Source of the DNA: JAEYKI01 sp036679405
GTDB lineage: Bacteria > Bacillota > Clostridia > Christensenellales > Christensenellaceae
Assembly (NCBI GenBank): GCA_036679405.1
Contig: JAVBVZ010000005.1
Span: 15,020 to 79,019 of the forward strand
Direction: 5' to 3'
Length of the DNA: 64,000 nt
Below are positions 17,095-25,894 of the stretch, piece after piece (position 1 is the first letter of the stretch; every line of letters starts with the position of its first letter). Made by a program: the position numbers and the translations under genes. Under the pieces are notes generated by a model. The model was not told the origin of the DNA. It searched no databases and worked only from the letters and a program-made list of their open reading frames with translations.

Positions 17095-18711
17095 TCAGCG
17101 CTTGAGCGCTTTTCGGCGGGGTAGCTTTAAATGAACCAGTGAATAAAATCCATATGCAGCAAAAGGCACCATCATAATAAAATAAGGCAGTATATACTGG
17201 GACTTTGCTTCAAAAATCAAATGGTATACAAATCCGCCAAGTATGATCAAAGCAAGCAGCGTAATGCCCATATCCGGTTTTTTTATAATGAAAAGCATGC
17301 CCACAGCCAGTCCAAAAAAGATAAGCGATACATAAAAATTAAAGTATATGTCAAGAAGATTCTTGTAAAAACCTTTGTAAAATTCATCCGCAAAATCCGA
17401 AAGCAGCACTCCGTTCCTCTCACTGACCCATAAAGATTCAAAAGTAGGCTCATTCCATTGACTTAAGGCCTTATTTGTAAAAAAGGTAAGCGCATACGCA
17501 GAGTCAGACCCAAAAAGATCCAGGCGTTCTTTCAAATCACGGTTTACTTGCGCTTTCATCGCTTCCTGGTCTCCGTCATTTTCCAGATAAACTTCAATAT
17601 TATATGAATTGTACCATCCTGGGAAAAGAGCAAGATCTTCCTCTGTGCCCTTCTGTTTTTCTTCTTCCTGATTCGCCTGCTCCAGGGCTTCGTCCTGCAT
17701 CCCCATCACCGCCCAGGCCAATTGAGGCACTCCTTCTCCAAACCGGATGCCCGAGCGAGCCTCATAGGATAGCTTTACCAGCCCGCTTACAGTTACAGAC
17801 ATCAAAACCGCGCATGCTACGGCAACCAAACTGAACCATTTGCGGCTTTTGATAAAATGCACCACCAGGATCACACACATTGCAATCAACACGATTGCGC
17901 AGTTCAGCTTTGCAAGAATGGCGACCGATATCAGTGCTGCCGATATTATCATCATTTTCTTTTTTCCGGTTTTCAGGTAAAACAACTCGAATAAAACAGC
18001 CCACAGGGACAATGCGAGCCCCATAAGATTTCCGTATATCAGCGTGCAGAAAAAAATAGGTTGCAGGCAGCCCGCCAACAGCACGATGGTTAAAAGTTCA
18101 ACGCCTTTTTTATTAAATATCACCCGTGTGATCCATATTAAAGCGGCATACGCAAGATCCAGCCATACAATATTTAATACGGCATACGCCATATAATTTC
18201 CCGCACCGAATATGCGCGTTAAAAACTCGCAAATAAAAACGCCGCCTAATTGATAGGGAGAAATTTTAAAATAAGCGTCTTGCAGAAGGATGAAATCATT
18301 TTGCACGGTCCCTGCGGCAGTGTCGCATATCACCTTCGAATCCGCTATGGGCGTAAGATTGGCCGTTGACAGCCAAAATGCTCCGAATATACCGACATAC
18401 GCAAGCAAAGCGACCGCCGCGATCATTGGATTGATTTTTTTAAAAAATCCTTTAAAGAGCTTAAGCAGAACAAGAAAAACGCCAATCACAAAAATATTCT
18501 TTAGGACGTTATCCTCTACCAGCTCCACCTGTTCACTTAAATGAAGTGTCGTTGTGCTTGCCATGCTTCCGGCGCAAAGAAATACAGAAGCCACCAGCAA
18601 AAGCCCGCAGATGACTATCATAATAATATTCGAAATTTGATCTGAGTATTTAAACGCATGAATCTTGGTTTTCGTTTCCATAGCATTTATGTTTTCTTTC
18701 ATACAAGACAT
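17095..18711 (-). CDS. Polytopic membrane protein, GT-C glycosyltransferase-like
   Basis: A 538-aa integral membrane protein with about 12 hydrophobic helices. After the first two helices comes a long outer loop with TPIADSKVICDTA, then ISPYQLGGVFICEFL, reminiscent of lipid-phosphosugar-dependent GT-C mannosyl/arabinosyl transferases (PMT/ArnT type), which carry acidic residues in this loop. A second large soluble loop (about residues 320-410) is rich in Glu/Gln and precedes the last helices; the C-terminus is basic (LKLPRRKALKR). It may glycosylate surface molecules, but no single motif proves this. No strong ribosome site marks the start; an ATG 10 codons further in is possible. Confidence 0.6.
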   Translation of the reverse strand: MSCMKENINAMETKTKIHAFKYSDQISNIIMIVICGLLLVASVFLCAGSMASTTTLHLSEQVELVEDNVLKNIFVIGVFLVLLKLFKGFFKKINPMIAAVALLAYVGIFGAFWLSTANLTPIADSKVICDTAAGTVQNDFILLQDAYFKISPYQLGGVFICEFLTRIFGAGNYMAYAVLNIVWLDLAYAALIWITRVIFNKKGVELLTIVLLAGCLQPIFFCTLIYGNLMGLALSLWAVLFELFYLKTGKKKMMIISAALISVAILAKLNCAIVLIAMCVILVVHFIKSRKWFSLVAVACAVLMSVTVSGLVKLSYEARSGIRFGEGVPQLAWAVMGMQDEALEQANQEEEKQKGTEEDLALFPGWYNSYNIEVYLENDGDQEAMKAQVNRDLKERLDLFGSDSAYALTFFTNKALSQWNEPTFESLWVSERNGVLLSDFADEFYKGFYKNLLDIYFNFYVSLIFFGLAVGMLFIIKKPDMGITLLALIILGGFVYHLIFEAKSQYILPYFIMMVPFAAYGFYSLVHLKLPRRKALKR

Positions 18712-18758
18712 TGTAATACGATTGTATAAAAATTACCAATAAAATTTGCAATTCAGCA

Positions 18759-18792
18759 AAAAAACAATGGTTTGTTAAGACCATTGTTTTTT
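18759..18792. terminator. Terminator after adhE
   Basis: A 13-bp A/T-flanked stem (18759-18771 with 18780-18792), core ACAATGGT, with an 8-nt loop and T runs on both sides. It is 28 nt past the adhE stop and closes that unit. Confidence 0.8.
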
Positions 18793-18819
18793 ATGTTTTT
18801 ATAAAATTGTCCTTATATC

Positions 18820-21531
18820 CTACTCTTTTCCATAATAGGCCTTCAGATATATCTCCTTGATTTCTTCTATTAACGGATACCGCGGGTTTGCGGTTGTGCA
18901 CTGGTCTTCAAACGCACGGTAACAGAGCATCTCCAGATTGTCTAAAAACTCTTTTTCCCCAATTCCGCAATCCTTTATGGTCTGAGGCAGATTCAATTTG
19001 CGTGAAAGTTCGCGTAATGCCCTAACCAGGCCGGCCACGCTGGCGGCGGTATCTTTATCGCCCACACCCAAAAACCTTGCGATTTTTGCATATTTTTTGT
19101 CCGCAATAAACTCTTCATATTTAGGGAATATCGGGAACTTTGTTGGGAGCTTGGCGTTATATTCTATTACATATGGCAGCAATATCGCGTTTGCCCTTCC
19201 GTGCGGAATATGATATTGCCCTCCCAATTTATGCGCCATGGAATGATTGAGGCCCAAAAACGCATTGGTAAACGCCATCCCCGCAATACAGGAAGCATTA
19301 TGCATGGCTTCTCTTGCACGGGCATTGGTGGCGCCTTCCGTATAGGCTTGGTATAAATTTTCAAACACAAGCTCACAGGCTTTCAGCGCAAGACCATCCG
19401 TATAGTCGGACGCCATAATGGATACATACGCTTCAATCGCATGTGTCAATACGTCCATCCCCGTATCTGCGGTAATACTCTTCGGCATCGTCATTGCAAA
19501 CTGCGGGTCTATAATCGCAACAGTAGGCGTCAGCGCATAATCAGCCAGCGGATATTTCACATTCCCGCATTCCTTATCGGTAATGACCGAAAAACTGGTG
19601 ACCTCGCTGCCCGTTCCGGAAGTCGTGGGAACGGCCACAAATTTCGTTTTTGCACCAAGTTTCGGAAATTTAAAGGCACGCTTGCGGATATCCATAAATT
19701 TTAGACGCAATCCGTCAAAAGCGGTTTCCGGGTGCTCATAAAAAAGCCACATTCCCTTAGCTGCGTCCATCGCGCTGCCGCCTCCCAACGCAATAATGAC
19801 GTCCGGCTTAAATTCATCCATCATGTGGACGCCCCGCATAATCGTCTGCACGCTCGGATCCGGCTCTACTTCCGAAAAAATTTCACTGTGGCAATACTCC
19901 TGGCGCTTACGCAAATAGTAGAGCACTTTGTCTACATACCCAAGCTTCTGCATCACTTCGTCGGTCACAATGAAGGCACGGGAAATCTCCGGCATTTTTT
20001 CCAGATATTCAATACACCCGTTTTCAAAATAGATACGCGGCGGCACTTTGAACCATTGCATGTTTACCCGGCGCTGCGCAATCTTCTTTACATTGATCAA
20101 ATTCACGGAGGAAACATTGGAGGTTGTGGAATTATGCCCGTACGAACCGCATCCCAATGTCAAAGAAGGTGTATTGGTGTTGTAAATGTCTCCAATGGCT
20201 CCCTGAGAAGAAGGCGAATTGACAATCACCCGGCCCACTTTCATCCGCTTACCGAATTCTTCAATGACCGTTTTATCCTCACTGTGAATAACGGCCGAAT
20301 GGCCCAGCCCACCCAGATGAATCATCTTTTCGGCAACCTGAAATCCTTCACGGCTGTTTTTCACGGTATAATAGGCCAGCACGGGAGATAATTTTTCCAT
20401 AGAAAGAGGATACTCGTACCCTACATCTTTAAGCGGCGCGATCAAAATCTTTGTATCTTCCGGCACTTCAATACCGGCCTGCTTCGCAATCCAGTAGGCC
20501 GGCTTTCCGACGACCGCAGGGTTCACCTGCCTTTTCTCCACTTTCATTACGAAATCGGATAACTGCTGTATTTCATCTTCCTTTACAAAGTAACAATGAT
20601 TGTCTTCCAAAAACTTTCTGAATTCCCCGCTGATCTCATCGTCCACAATCACAGCTTGTTCGGAAGCACAGATCATTCCATTATCAAACGTTTTGGAAAT
20701 CATCAGGTCTGTCGCTGCCCGCCGCACATTTGCCGTTTTCTCTACATAGCACGGCACGTTTCCGGGGCCAACACCCAACGCCGGCTTTCCGGCGCTGTAA
20801 GCCGCACGGACCATCCCGGATCCCCCGGTCGCCAGGATAAGCGAAACACCGGGATGATTCATCAATTTATTGGTCGCTTCTATGGAAGGCGTCTTGATCC
20901 ACTGTATGGCATTTTTAGGCGCTCCCGCGGCAACGGCAGCACGCAGCAATATCTGCGCCGCATAAGCGGAACAGTTCTGTGCAGAAGGATGAAAGGCAAA
21001 TATGATGGGGTTACGGGTCTTCGCACAGATAATTGCCTTAAACATAGCCGTAGAAGTGGGATTGGTTACCGGCGTCACGCCCGCAACCACGCCTACCGGC
21101 TCTGCAACGCTTTCATACCCTTCCTGTTCATTTTCTTCTACTATACCCGCCGTCTTCTGGTCTTTAATGGAATGCCAGATGTATTCGGTTGCAAAGATAT
21201 TTTTAATTACCTTGTCCTCAAAGACACCTCGTCCGGTCTCTTCCACCGCCATCAGTGCGATCTCCATATGGTTATCCAATCCTGCTAGAGCCATCGCATG
21301 CACAATATTATCCACCTGCTGCTGATCCATTTCCATGTACTGTGCAAGCGCCTCGTTCGCATTGGCGACCAGCGTATTTATCATTTCATCAACATTGACT
21401 TCTTTTTCGGACTGCTTTTTTTCCCTCATGGAAGCCAGGACTTCCCTAACCTGCGCCGCAGCTGTCTCCGCCCGCGCCGACTTCATTGCTTCTTTTTCGC
21501 TCACAAGAGCCTGATTTCTTGCCCGTGCCAT
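18820..21531 (-). CDS. adhE: Bifunctional acetaldehyde-CoA / alcohol dehydrogenase
   Basis: A 903-aa AdhE. The N-terminal CoA-acylating aldehyde dehydrogenase domain (1 to about 445) shows the catalytic Cys in NGMICASEQAV. The C-terminal iron alcohol dehydrogenase domain (about 460-900) shows GGGSAMDAAKG for NAD binding and metal-ligand regions with HAIEAYVS, GLNHSMAHKLG and HIPHGRANAI. It converts acetyl-CoA to ethanol with two NADH and is a main electron sink of fermenting Clostridia; the protein forms spirosome filaments. It stands alone between a promoter with a Rex-like palindrome and a terminator. The start has GGAGG 8 nt upstream. Confidence 0.97.
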   Translation of the reverse strand: MARARNQALVSEKEAMKSARAETAAAQVREVLASMREKKQSEKEVNVDEMINTLVANANEALAQYMEMDQQQVDNIVHAMALAGLDNHMEIALMAVEETGRGVFEDKVIKNIFATEYIWHSIKDQKTAGIVEENEQEGYESVAEPVGVVAGVTPVTNPTSTAMFKAIICAKTRNPIIFAFHPSAQNCSAYAAQILLRAAVAAGAPKNAIQWIKTPSIEATNKLMNHPGVSLILATGGSGMVRAAYSAGKPALGVGPGNVPCYVEKTANVRRAATDLMISKTFDNGMICASEQAVIVDDEISGEFRKFLEDNHCYFVKEDEIQQLSDFVMKVEKRQVNPAVVGKPAYWIAKQAGIEVPEDTKILIAPLKDVGYEYPLSMEKLSPVLAYYTVKNSREGFQVAEKMIHLGGLGHSAVIHSEDKTVIEEFGKRMKVGRVIVNSPSSQGAIGDIYNTNTPSLTLGCGSYGHNSTTSNVSSVNLINVKKIAQRRVNMQWFKVPPRIYFENGCIEYLEKMPEISRAFIVTDEVMQKLGYVDKVLYYLRKRQEYCHSEIFSEVEPDPSVQTIMRGVHMMDEFKPDVIIALGGGSAMDAAKGMWLFYEHPETAFDGLRLKFMDIRKRAFKFPKLGAKTKFVAVPTTSGTGSEVTSFSVITDKECGNVKYPLADYALTPTVAIIDPQFAMTMPKSITADTGMDVLTHAIEAYVSIMASDYTDGLALKACELVFENLYQAYTEGATNARAREAMHNASCIAGMAFTNAFLGLNHSMAHKLGGQYHIPHGRANAILLPYVIEYNAKLPTKFPIFPKYEEFIADKKYAKIARFLGVGDKDTAASVAGLVRALRELSRKLNLPQTIKDCGIGEKEFLDNLEMLCYRAFEDQCTTANPRYPLIEEIKEIYLKAYYGKE

Positions 21532-21573
21532 TTGTTGTGCCTCCTTATAAAATAAAAATTTATCTCAGCCACT

Positions 21574-21605
21574 CGATATATTGTTATTTTTTTAACTATA
21601 TATCG
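21574..21605. promoter_or_regulatory. Candidate Rex operator in a 13-bp inverted repeat
   Basis: The arms CGATATATTGTTA (21574-21586) and TAACTATATATCG (21593-21605) match at 12 of 13 positions around a 6-nt T-rich centre. The inner part, TTGTTA-N6-TAACTA, is one base from the outer half-sites of the Rex box TTGTTA-N6-TAACAA. It lies between the adhE promoter and the gene, where binding would block transcription when NADH is low. Rex control of adhE is established in related bacteria. Confidence 0.55.
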
Positions 21606-21638
21606 TTTTTTACGGCTTGTTCATTTATTCACAATATA

Positions 21639-21667
21639 ATTATGCTCATTTGTGAATTATTTGTCAA
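21639..21667 (-). promoter_or_regulatory. Promoter of adhE
   Basis: TTGACA (21662-21667) and CATAAT (21639-21644) with a 17-nt spacer on the minus strand. The predicted start is about 100 nt before the adhE ATG and upstream of the Rex-like palindrome. Confidence 0.65.
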
Positions 21668-21988
21668 TATTTCAGGTATGCATATATATTGATATTTCCA
21701 TTGAAAGCACCCATTTTTATCACAATATCTTTTATTATCTAAATCTTTCATCAATTTTCGCAGTTTTTCATATTCGTTTTTATAGCGGCAATAAAAATGC
21801 TGCCCCGTCTCATTCTCTGCTTCATTTCCAAATAATATTAAAAGAATGCAAAAAAACGCTTTAAATCTATTTTGTTTTTTCAAGGGAACCAAAATATTTT
21901 ATTAAAGTTCAGAAAAAAATCACATAGGCAACATAAATAAATATTATTATTACAAACGGAATTTATGTGTAATTGGAGAATTTTGAGC
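21668..21988. other. AT-rich spacer between divergent adhE and the NlpC/P60 gene
   Basis: About 320 nt of A/T-rich sequence. Frames in it lack ribosome sites and family features. A TATTAT-like -10 about 40 nt upstream of the plus-strand gene is the only weak promoter hint; I see no other structure. Confidence 0.5.
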
Positions 21989-22762
21989 ATGAAGAAAAAA
22001 ATCAACAGATTTGTCGGGATTATGATATTCGCTTTTTTTATGGTTTCATTTATTCCCTCAGCCTTTGCGGCAGAGGATACGTCCGCACCTACTGCGCTTT
22101 CTTTCTCCCCGGAAACCGGCACGGTTGTGCAAACAGACAGTTTTACAGTCACGGCATACGGCGTCAGCGATCCGTCCGGCATAAAAGCCGTTACTTTTTC
22201 CATATCCAATACGGATGACAGCTTATTAAACCAAGTGGAATACAACGCTGTCAGCATGGGAAACAACGCATGGTCCCGCGATATTGACCTCAGTGATTTC
22301 GCAAATGAACCGGGCACTTACGTTATCGACATTTGGGGCCGCGACAATAACGACAACAAGGCTCTGATGGGCTCTATAACCGTTAATATACCCACGGCAG
22401 CCTCTGAAAAGATTGAAGCTTTTATCAATGCCGCCACCGCGCAGCTTGGGAAATCATATGAATTGGGCGGAAAAGGCCCGGATGTATTTGACTGCTCCGG
22501 CCTGGTCTTTTATGCCCTTAACACCAGCGACTATCCAATAGACTATATGACCTCCTCCGAATGGGCTGTCAGCAGTTATACAGTCGTCGGAGCCGATGAT
22601 TTACAGCGGGGAGATATCTTATGTTTTGAAGGACATGTGGGTATCTATTTAGGAGACGATTCCATGATTGAAGCCAACGGCACAGTAAGAATACGGGATG
22701 ACCTTTTAAACAGCGATTACTTTGCAAATAATTTTATTTGTGCGCGCAGGGTATTTGAATAA
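21989..22762 (+). CDS. Secreted NlpC/P60 cell-wall hydrolase with Ig-like module
   Basis: A 257-aa exported protein: signal peptide (1 to about 28, ending SAFA), an Ig-like module (about 30-132) with PSGIKAVTFSISN and EPGTYVIDIWGRDNND, and a C-terminal NlpC/P60 domain (about 138-257). The catalytic Cys169 is in FDCSGLVFYA, the His216 in GHVGIYLG, and the third polar residue is near IEANG. It probably cuts peptide bonds in peptidoglycan. The module resembles GBS_Bsp-like repeats and is similar to one in the glucosaminidase at the right edge. The start is ATG at 21989 with GGAG 10 nt upstream; a longer ATG at 21965 has no ribosome site. It is one of only three plus-strand genes. Confidence 0.88.
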   Translation: MKKKINRFVGIMIFAFFMVSFIPSAFAAEDTSAPTALSFSPETGTVVQTDSFTVTAYGVSDPSGIKAVTFSISNTDDSLLNQVEYNAVSMGNNAWSRDIDLSDFANEPGTYVIDIWGRDNNDNKALMGSITVNIPTAASEKIEAFINAATAQLGKSYELGGKGPDVFDCSGLVFYALNTSDYPIDYMTSSEWAVSSYTVVGADDLQRGDILCFEGHVGIYLGDDSMIEANGTVRIRDDLLNSDYFANNFICARRVFE

Positions 22763-22793
22763 AATATGCTTGCCAAGATAAAAATTATTATAA

Positions 22794-22816
22794 AGAAAAA
22801 AACGCGCCTTTGGCGC
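22794..22816 (-). terminator. Second hairpin downstream of the SnoaL-like gene
   Basis: GCGCC-TTT-GGCGC (22804-22816) is followed on the minus strand by a T run. It can back up the terminator at 22894 and may also form the 3' end of the convergent NlpC/P60 message, although no T run follows on the plus strand. Confidence 0.5.
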
Positions 22817-22893
22817 TGTTCACAAGGTATCTTCCGGTTCATACGATGCCGTCATGCATCCTAATTTTTCCTCCCCCAATCCCTCTTCCCACT

Positions 22894-22916
22894 AAAAAAA
22901 GCCTGCTTTGCAGGCT
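22894..22916 (-). terminator. Terminator after the SnoaL-like gene
   Basis: A perfect 7-bp stem AGCCTGC / GCAGGCT with a TTT loop (22900-22916) is followed on the minus strand by seven Ts, 26 nt past the stop of the upstream gene. Confidence 0.85.
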
Positions 22917-22941
22917 CAAGTTCAATCAAACCATCGCTCCC

Positions 22942-23295
22942 CTATTCTACGGGCAGATTGTGCTGTTTTAGAAATGTCAGCCTGTCCCAATATCCTCTCT
23001 GAAAAACAATTTTACCGTCCGGGATGTGGAAAAAGCCGCAGCCCCTTAGTCCCAGCGGGTCTCTCCATTCCATGATTGCCCAGTCTCCATCTTCAAAGAT
23101 ATTCTCAACAATGCATACCATTTTTGCATGGGCAAACTCCGCAGCAAAAAAATCACGGATTGCTTTTTTGCCCACAAAAGGATCGCTTACCACCTGATGG
23201 TTCACTGCGTCTTGATCATATAAATCCGCAAGCGCATCGGCATCCGCCGCATTGAACGCATCTACAAACTTCATAAGAACTTCTTTGGGACGCAT
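22942..23295 (-). CDS. SnoaL/NTF2-like fold protein
   Basis: A 117-aa small cone-shaped alpha+beta protein. The N-terminal helix with KFVDAFNAADADALADLYDQDAVNHQ, followed by FVGKKAIRDFFAAEF, and the strands around WAIMEWRDPLGLRGCGFFHI and KIVFQRGYWDRLTFL are typical of SnoaL-like/NTF2-like polyketide-cyclase or ketosteroid-isomerase relatives. Such proteins are often enzymes or ligand binders, but substrate and reaction cannot be predicted. It lies 45 nt after nadC in the same direction and is followed by a terminator, so it may be the last gene of the nadBC unit. Confidence 0.75.
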   Translation of the reverse strand: MRPKEVLMKFVDAFNAADADALADLYDQDAVNHQVVSDPFVGKKAIRDFFAAEFAHAKMVCIVENIFEDGDWAIMEWRDPLGLRGCGFFHIPDGKIVFQRGYWDRLTFLKQHNLPVE

Positions 23296-23340
23296 GACCT
23301 TCTCCTTTTATTACCACGATTTGCCTCTTTGATTCCCGCT

Positions 23341-24174
23341 TTAGTCAAATTTCAGGCTGATATCGGCAGATTTGACGGTATGCGTAAGCGCTCCAATGGA
23401 TATGATGTCCACGCCGGTATCCGCAATCTCTTTCAAATCTTTTTCACCCATATTTCCCGAGGCCTCTACCAAAGCACGCCCGCGAATCAAAGCTACAGCC
23501 TTTTTCATATCTTCTGCCGACATGTTATCCAGCATAATGATATCGGCACGGCATTCAAGTGCCTCTTCGATCATCGCAAAATCTTCAACTTCCACTTCAA
23601 TTTTCAATGTATGCGGAATTGTCTGCCGCGCCGCCTGGACCGCCGCACTTATTCCGCCGGCTGCGCAGATATGATTATCCTTTATCAGCACCCCGTCTGC
23701 TAAATTATAGCGATGATTTTTCCCACCGCCCGTTCTAACTGCATATTTCTCTAAAACCCTAAGGCCCGGCGTTGTTTTTCTGGTATCGGTGATCTGGGCT
23801 TTACTGCCCTGCACCTGGTGGACGCACTCCCGTGTTCGGGCCGCAATACCCGACATACGCTGAAGAAAATTCAGGGCAACCCTTTCGCCCGCCAACACTG
23901 ATCTGGCGTTCCCGCTAATCTCTGCAATCACATCTCCCGGTTCCACATTGCTTCCTTCTTTGTGCAAAATATCCATCTTCACTTCAGGGTCAAGCAAAGC
24001 AAAAACCCTCTTTGCAATTTCAATTCCGCAAACAACTGTTTTCTCTTTTGCCAAAAAGCGTCCGCTTATCTGCCGGTCCGGCGGGATGGTAGAATTTGCC
24101 GTAATGTCACCCCAGGCAACGTCTTCTTCCAGTGCGTTTTTGATAATAGCATCTATAGCCATATACTCCAACAT
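23341..24174 (-). CDS. nadC: Nicotinate-nucleotide pyrophosphorylase (quinolinate phosphoribosyltransferase)
   Basis: A 277-aa NadC of normal length. It turns quinolinate plus PRPP into nicotinate mononucleotide in de novo NAD synthesis. Visible motifs are EDVAWGDITANSTI, ALNFLQRMSGIAARTRE, TRKTTPGLRVLEKYAVRTGGGKNHRYNL (the substrate-binding stretch), DGVLIKDNH, and the C-terminal VEASGNM and DIISIGALTH. It lies 8 nt after nadB with AGGTG before its start, so the two are coupled. The usual partner nadA is not in the window. Confidence 0.96.
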   Translation of the reverse strand: MLEYMAIDAIIKNALEEDVAWGDITANSTIPPDRQISGRFLAKEKTVVCGIEIAKRVFALLDPEVKMDILHKEGSNVEPGDVIAEISGNARSVLAGERVALNFLQRMSGIAARTRECVHQVQGSKAQITDTRKTTPGLRVLEKYAVRTGGGKNHRYNLADGVLIKDNHICAAGGISAAVQAARQTIPHTLKIEVEVEDFAMIEEALECRADIIMLDNMSAEDMKKAVALIRGRALVEASGNMGEKDLKEIADTGVDIISIGALTHTVKSADISLKFD

Positions 24175-24182
24175 ATTTTCAC

Positions 24183-25724
24183 CTACTTTTCTTCGTCACT
24201 CCTGAAATGGGCCCCCACGCTCTTTTTTCTTGCCATAGCCGCATTTAATATCTGGAGCCCTACCGTAGCCATATTCAGCGTCTCTACCTGTATACGTTTT
24301 TTAAGATTCATTTGTTTAAGCTGATCGTAATACCCGCCAATCAATTCGATAGCCTCTTCCATTTTCTCCCGGTTGCGTATAATGCCGCCTTTTTTTGTCA
24401 TATTCCGGCGGATATGCGTACGGCTGGCATCAAAATCGAATTCCTTTTCTTCTTTACAGCCGGCCGGCATCTCCGGATTCTTTCTTTCCGCAACTGCATG
24501 GTTGTTGATATCCTGTGCACAGCGGTTTCCAAACACCAGGCATTCCAACAAAGAGTTGCTGGCCAGGCGGTTTGCACCATGCACGCCGCTGCAGGAAGAT
24601 TCACCGCAGGCATAAAGGCCTTCTACCGTGGATCTTCCCCAAAGATCGGTTTTTATGCCGCCCATAAAATAGTGCTGGACCGGAATGACCGGGATCCAGT
24701 TTACGGCAATATCGATTCCGCGTTTCATGCATTCTTCATAAATAACCGGGAAACGTTTACTCAAAAATTCTCTTGATCTGGATGTGATATCCAAATAAAC
24801 GTTCGGCAGGTCGTACCTGTGCATCTGCTCGGAAATCGCCCGTGTAACAATATCGCGGGGCGCCAGATCAGCCATTGGATGCACATCTTTCATAAACGCT
24901 TCCCACTTCCGGTTACGCAGGACCGCGCCCTCTCCCCTCAGTGCTTCGGAAATCAGAAAATACCGCATATTCGCATCCGGATGAATCAATGCTGTCGGAT
25001 GAAATTGAACAAATTCCATATTCTTAAGCTCTGCGCCTGCGCGCAGCGCGCATGCAATACCGTCCCCGGTTGCACAATTGGAGTTCGTACTGCTTCTGAA
25101 AACACGCCCGATCCCTCCGGTTGCCGTTACACAATAAGAGGTGCGTATGAGTACGTTGTTTCCGCAGTCATCCTGTCCTAAAACGCCGGATACCGCTCCG
25201 TTTTTATCGGTTAAAATATCAAAAACCGTCATACCGTTCAGCACGGTTATATTGTCACGCCGGCAGACTTCCTGGGCAAGCGTAGTCGTCAGGTGCAAAC
25301 CGGTTGCGTCGCCGCCGCAATGAACAATTCGGTTCACACGATGCGCTCCCTCCCTCGACACAACAATATCTCCGCATGCATCGCGGTCAAAAGGCACGCC
25401 CATATCAATCAGTTTCTTGATTTCGGCCGGTCCCTCATGTACCAGCACCCGAACTGCATCTTCGTCACACAAACCGGCGCCCGCAATGAGCGTATCTTCA
25501 ACGTGATGCTCATATGTATCCTCTTTAAGCACGACAGCCGCAATACCGCCCTGCGCATACATGGAATTTGATTCCTCAAGCCCTCTTTTATTCAAAACGG
25601 CAACCGACAAACGCCTGTCCAGATTAAGCGCCGTATACAGGCCGGCCGCTCCCGCACCGAACACAACCACATCAAAATCCATTGTTTCTTGTATCTCTGT
25701 TGCAGCAACCGCATATTCTCTCAT
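24183..25724 (-). CDS. nadB: L-aspartate oxidase
   Basis: A 513-aa flavoprotein that oxidises L-aspartate to iminoaspartate for quinolinate synthesis. It shows an N-terminal FAD-binding VVVFGAGAAGLYTALN, SNSMYAQGGIAAV, the active-site region HRVNRIVHCGGDATG, FVQFHPTALIHP, ISEALRGEGAVLRN, and a C-terminal helical domain. In anaerobes fumarate is thought to be the electron acceptor. The start is ATG at 25724 with GGAG 8 nt upstream; a longer frame to 25877 encodes no family sequence and runs through the upstream terminator. A TATGAT-like -10 lies in the 120 nt before the gene. Confidence 0.95.
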   Translation of the reverse strand: MREYAVAATEIQETMDFDVVVFGAGAAGLYTALNLDRRLSVAVLNKRGLEESNSMYAQGGIAAVVLKEDTYEHHVEDTLIAGAGLCDEDAVRVLVHEGPAEIKKLIDMGVPFDRDACGDIVVSREGAHRVNRIVHCGGDATGLHLTTTLAQEVCRRDNITVLNGMTVFDILTDKNGAVSGVLGQDDCGNNVLIRTSYCVTATGGIGRVFRSSTNSNCATGDGIACALRAGAELKNMEFVQFHPTALIHPDANMRYFLISEALRGEGAVLRNRKWEAFMKDVHPMADLAPRDIVTRAISEQMHRYDLPNVYLDITSRSREFLSKRFPVIYEECMKRGIDIAVNWIPVIPVQHYFMGGIKTDLWGRSTVEGLYACGESSCSGVHGANRLASNSLLECLVFGNRCAQDINNHAVAERKNPEMPAGCKEEKEFDFDASRTHIRRNMTKKGGIIRNREKMEEAIELIGGYYDQLKQMNLKKRIQVETLNMATVGLQILNAAMARKKSVGAHFRSDEEK

Positions 25725-25846
25725 TACGTCATCTCCTGTTTCAACAGTCATTTGAGTTATCATACCACATTCACCACAAAAACAAAATATGTTTGATATT
25801 TTTTTCACCGTTATATCTTGTTTTAAAAACGCACAATAAAATGCCA

Positions 25847-25881
25847 AACAAAAAGGGCATGCCTTCTTAAAAAGCATGCCC
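25847..25881 (-). terminator. Terminator after the small lipoprotein gene
   Basis: GGGCATGC (25855-25862) pairs with GCATGCCC (25874-25881) across an 11-nt loop, with a T run following on the minus strand. It separates the lipoprotein gene from nadB. Confidence 0.85.
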
Positions 25882-25894
25882 GCACATCCGTTTA

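Noticed and set aside
21629..21892. 87-codon minus-strand frame upstream of adhE
   Set aside because: It covers the adhE promoter, has no good ribosome site and no family features.
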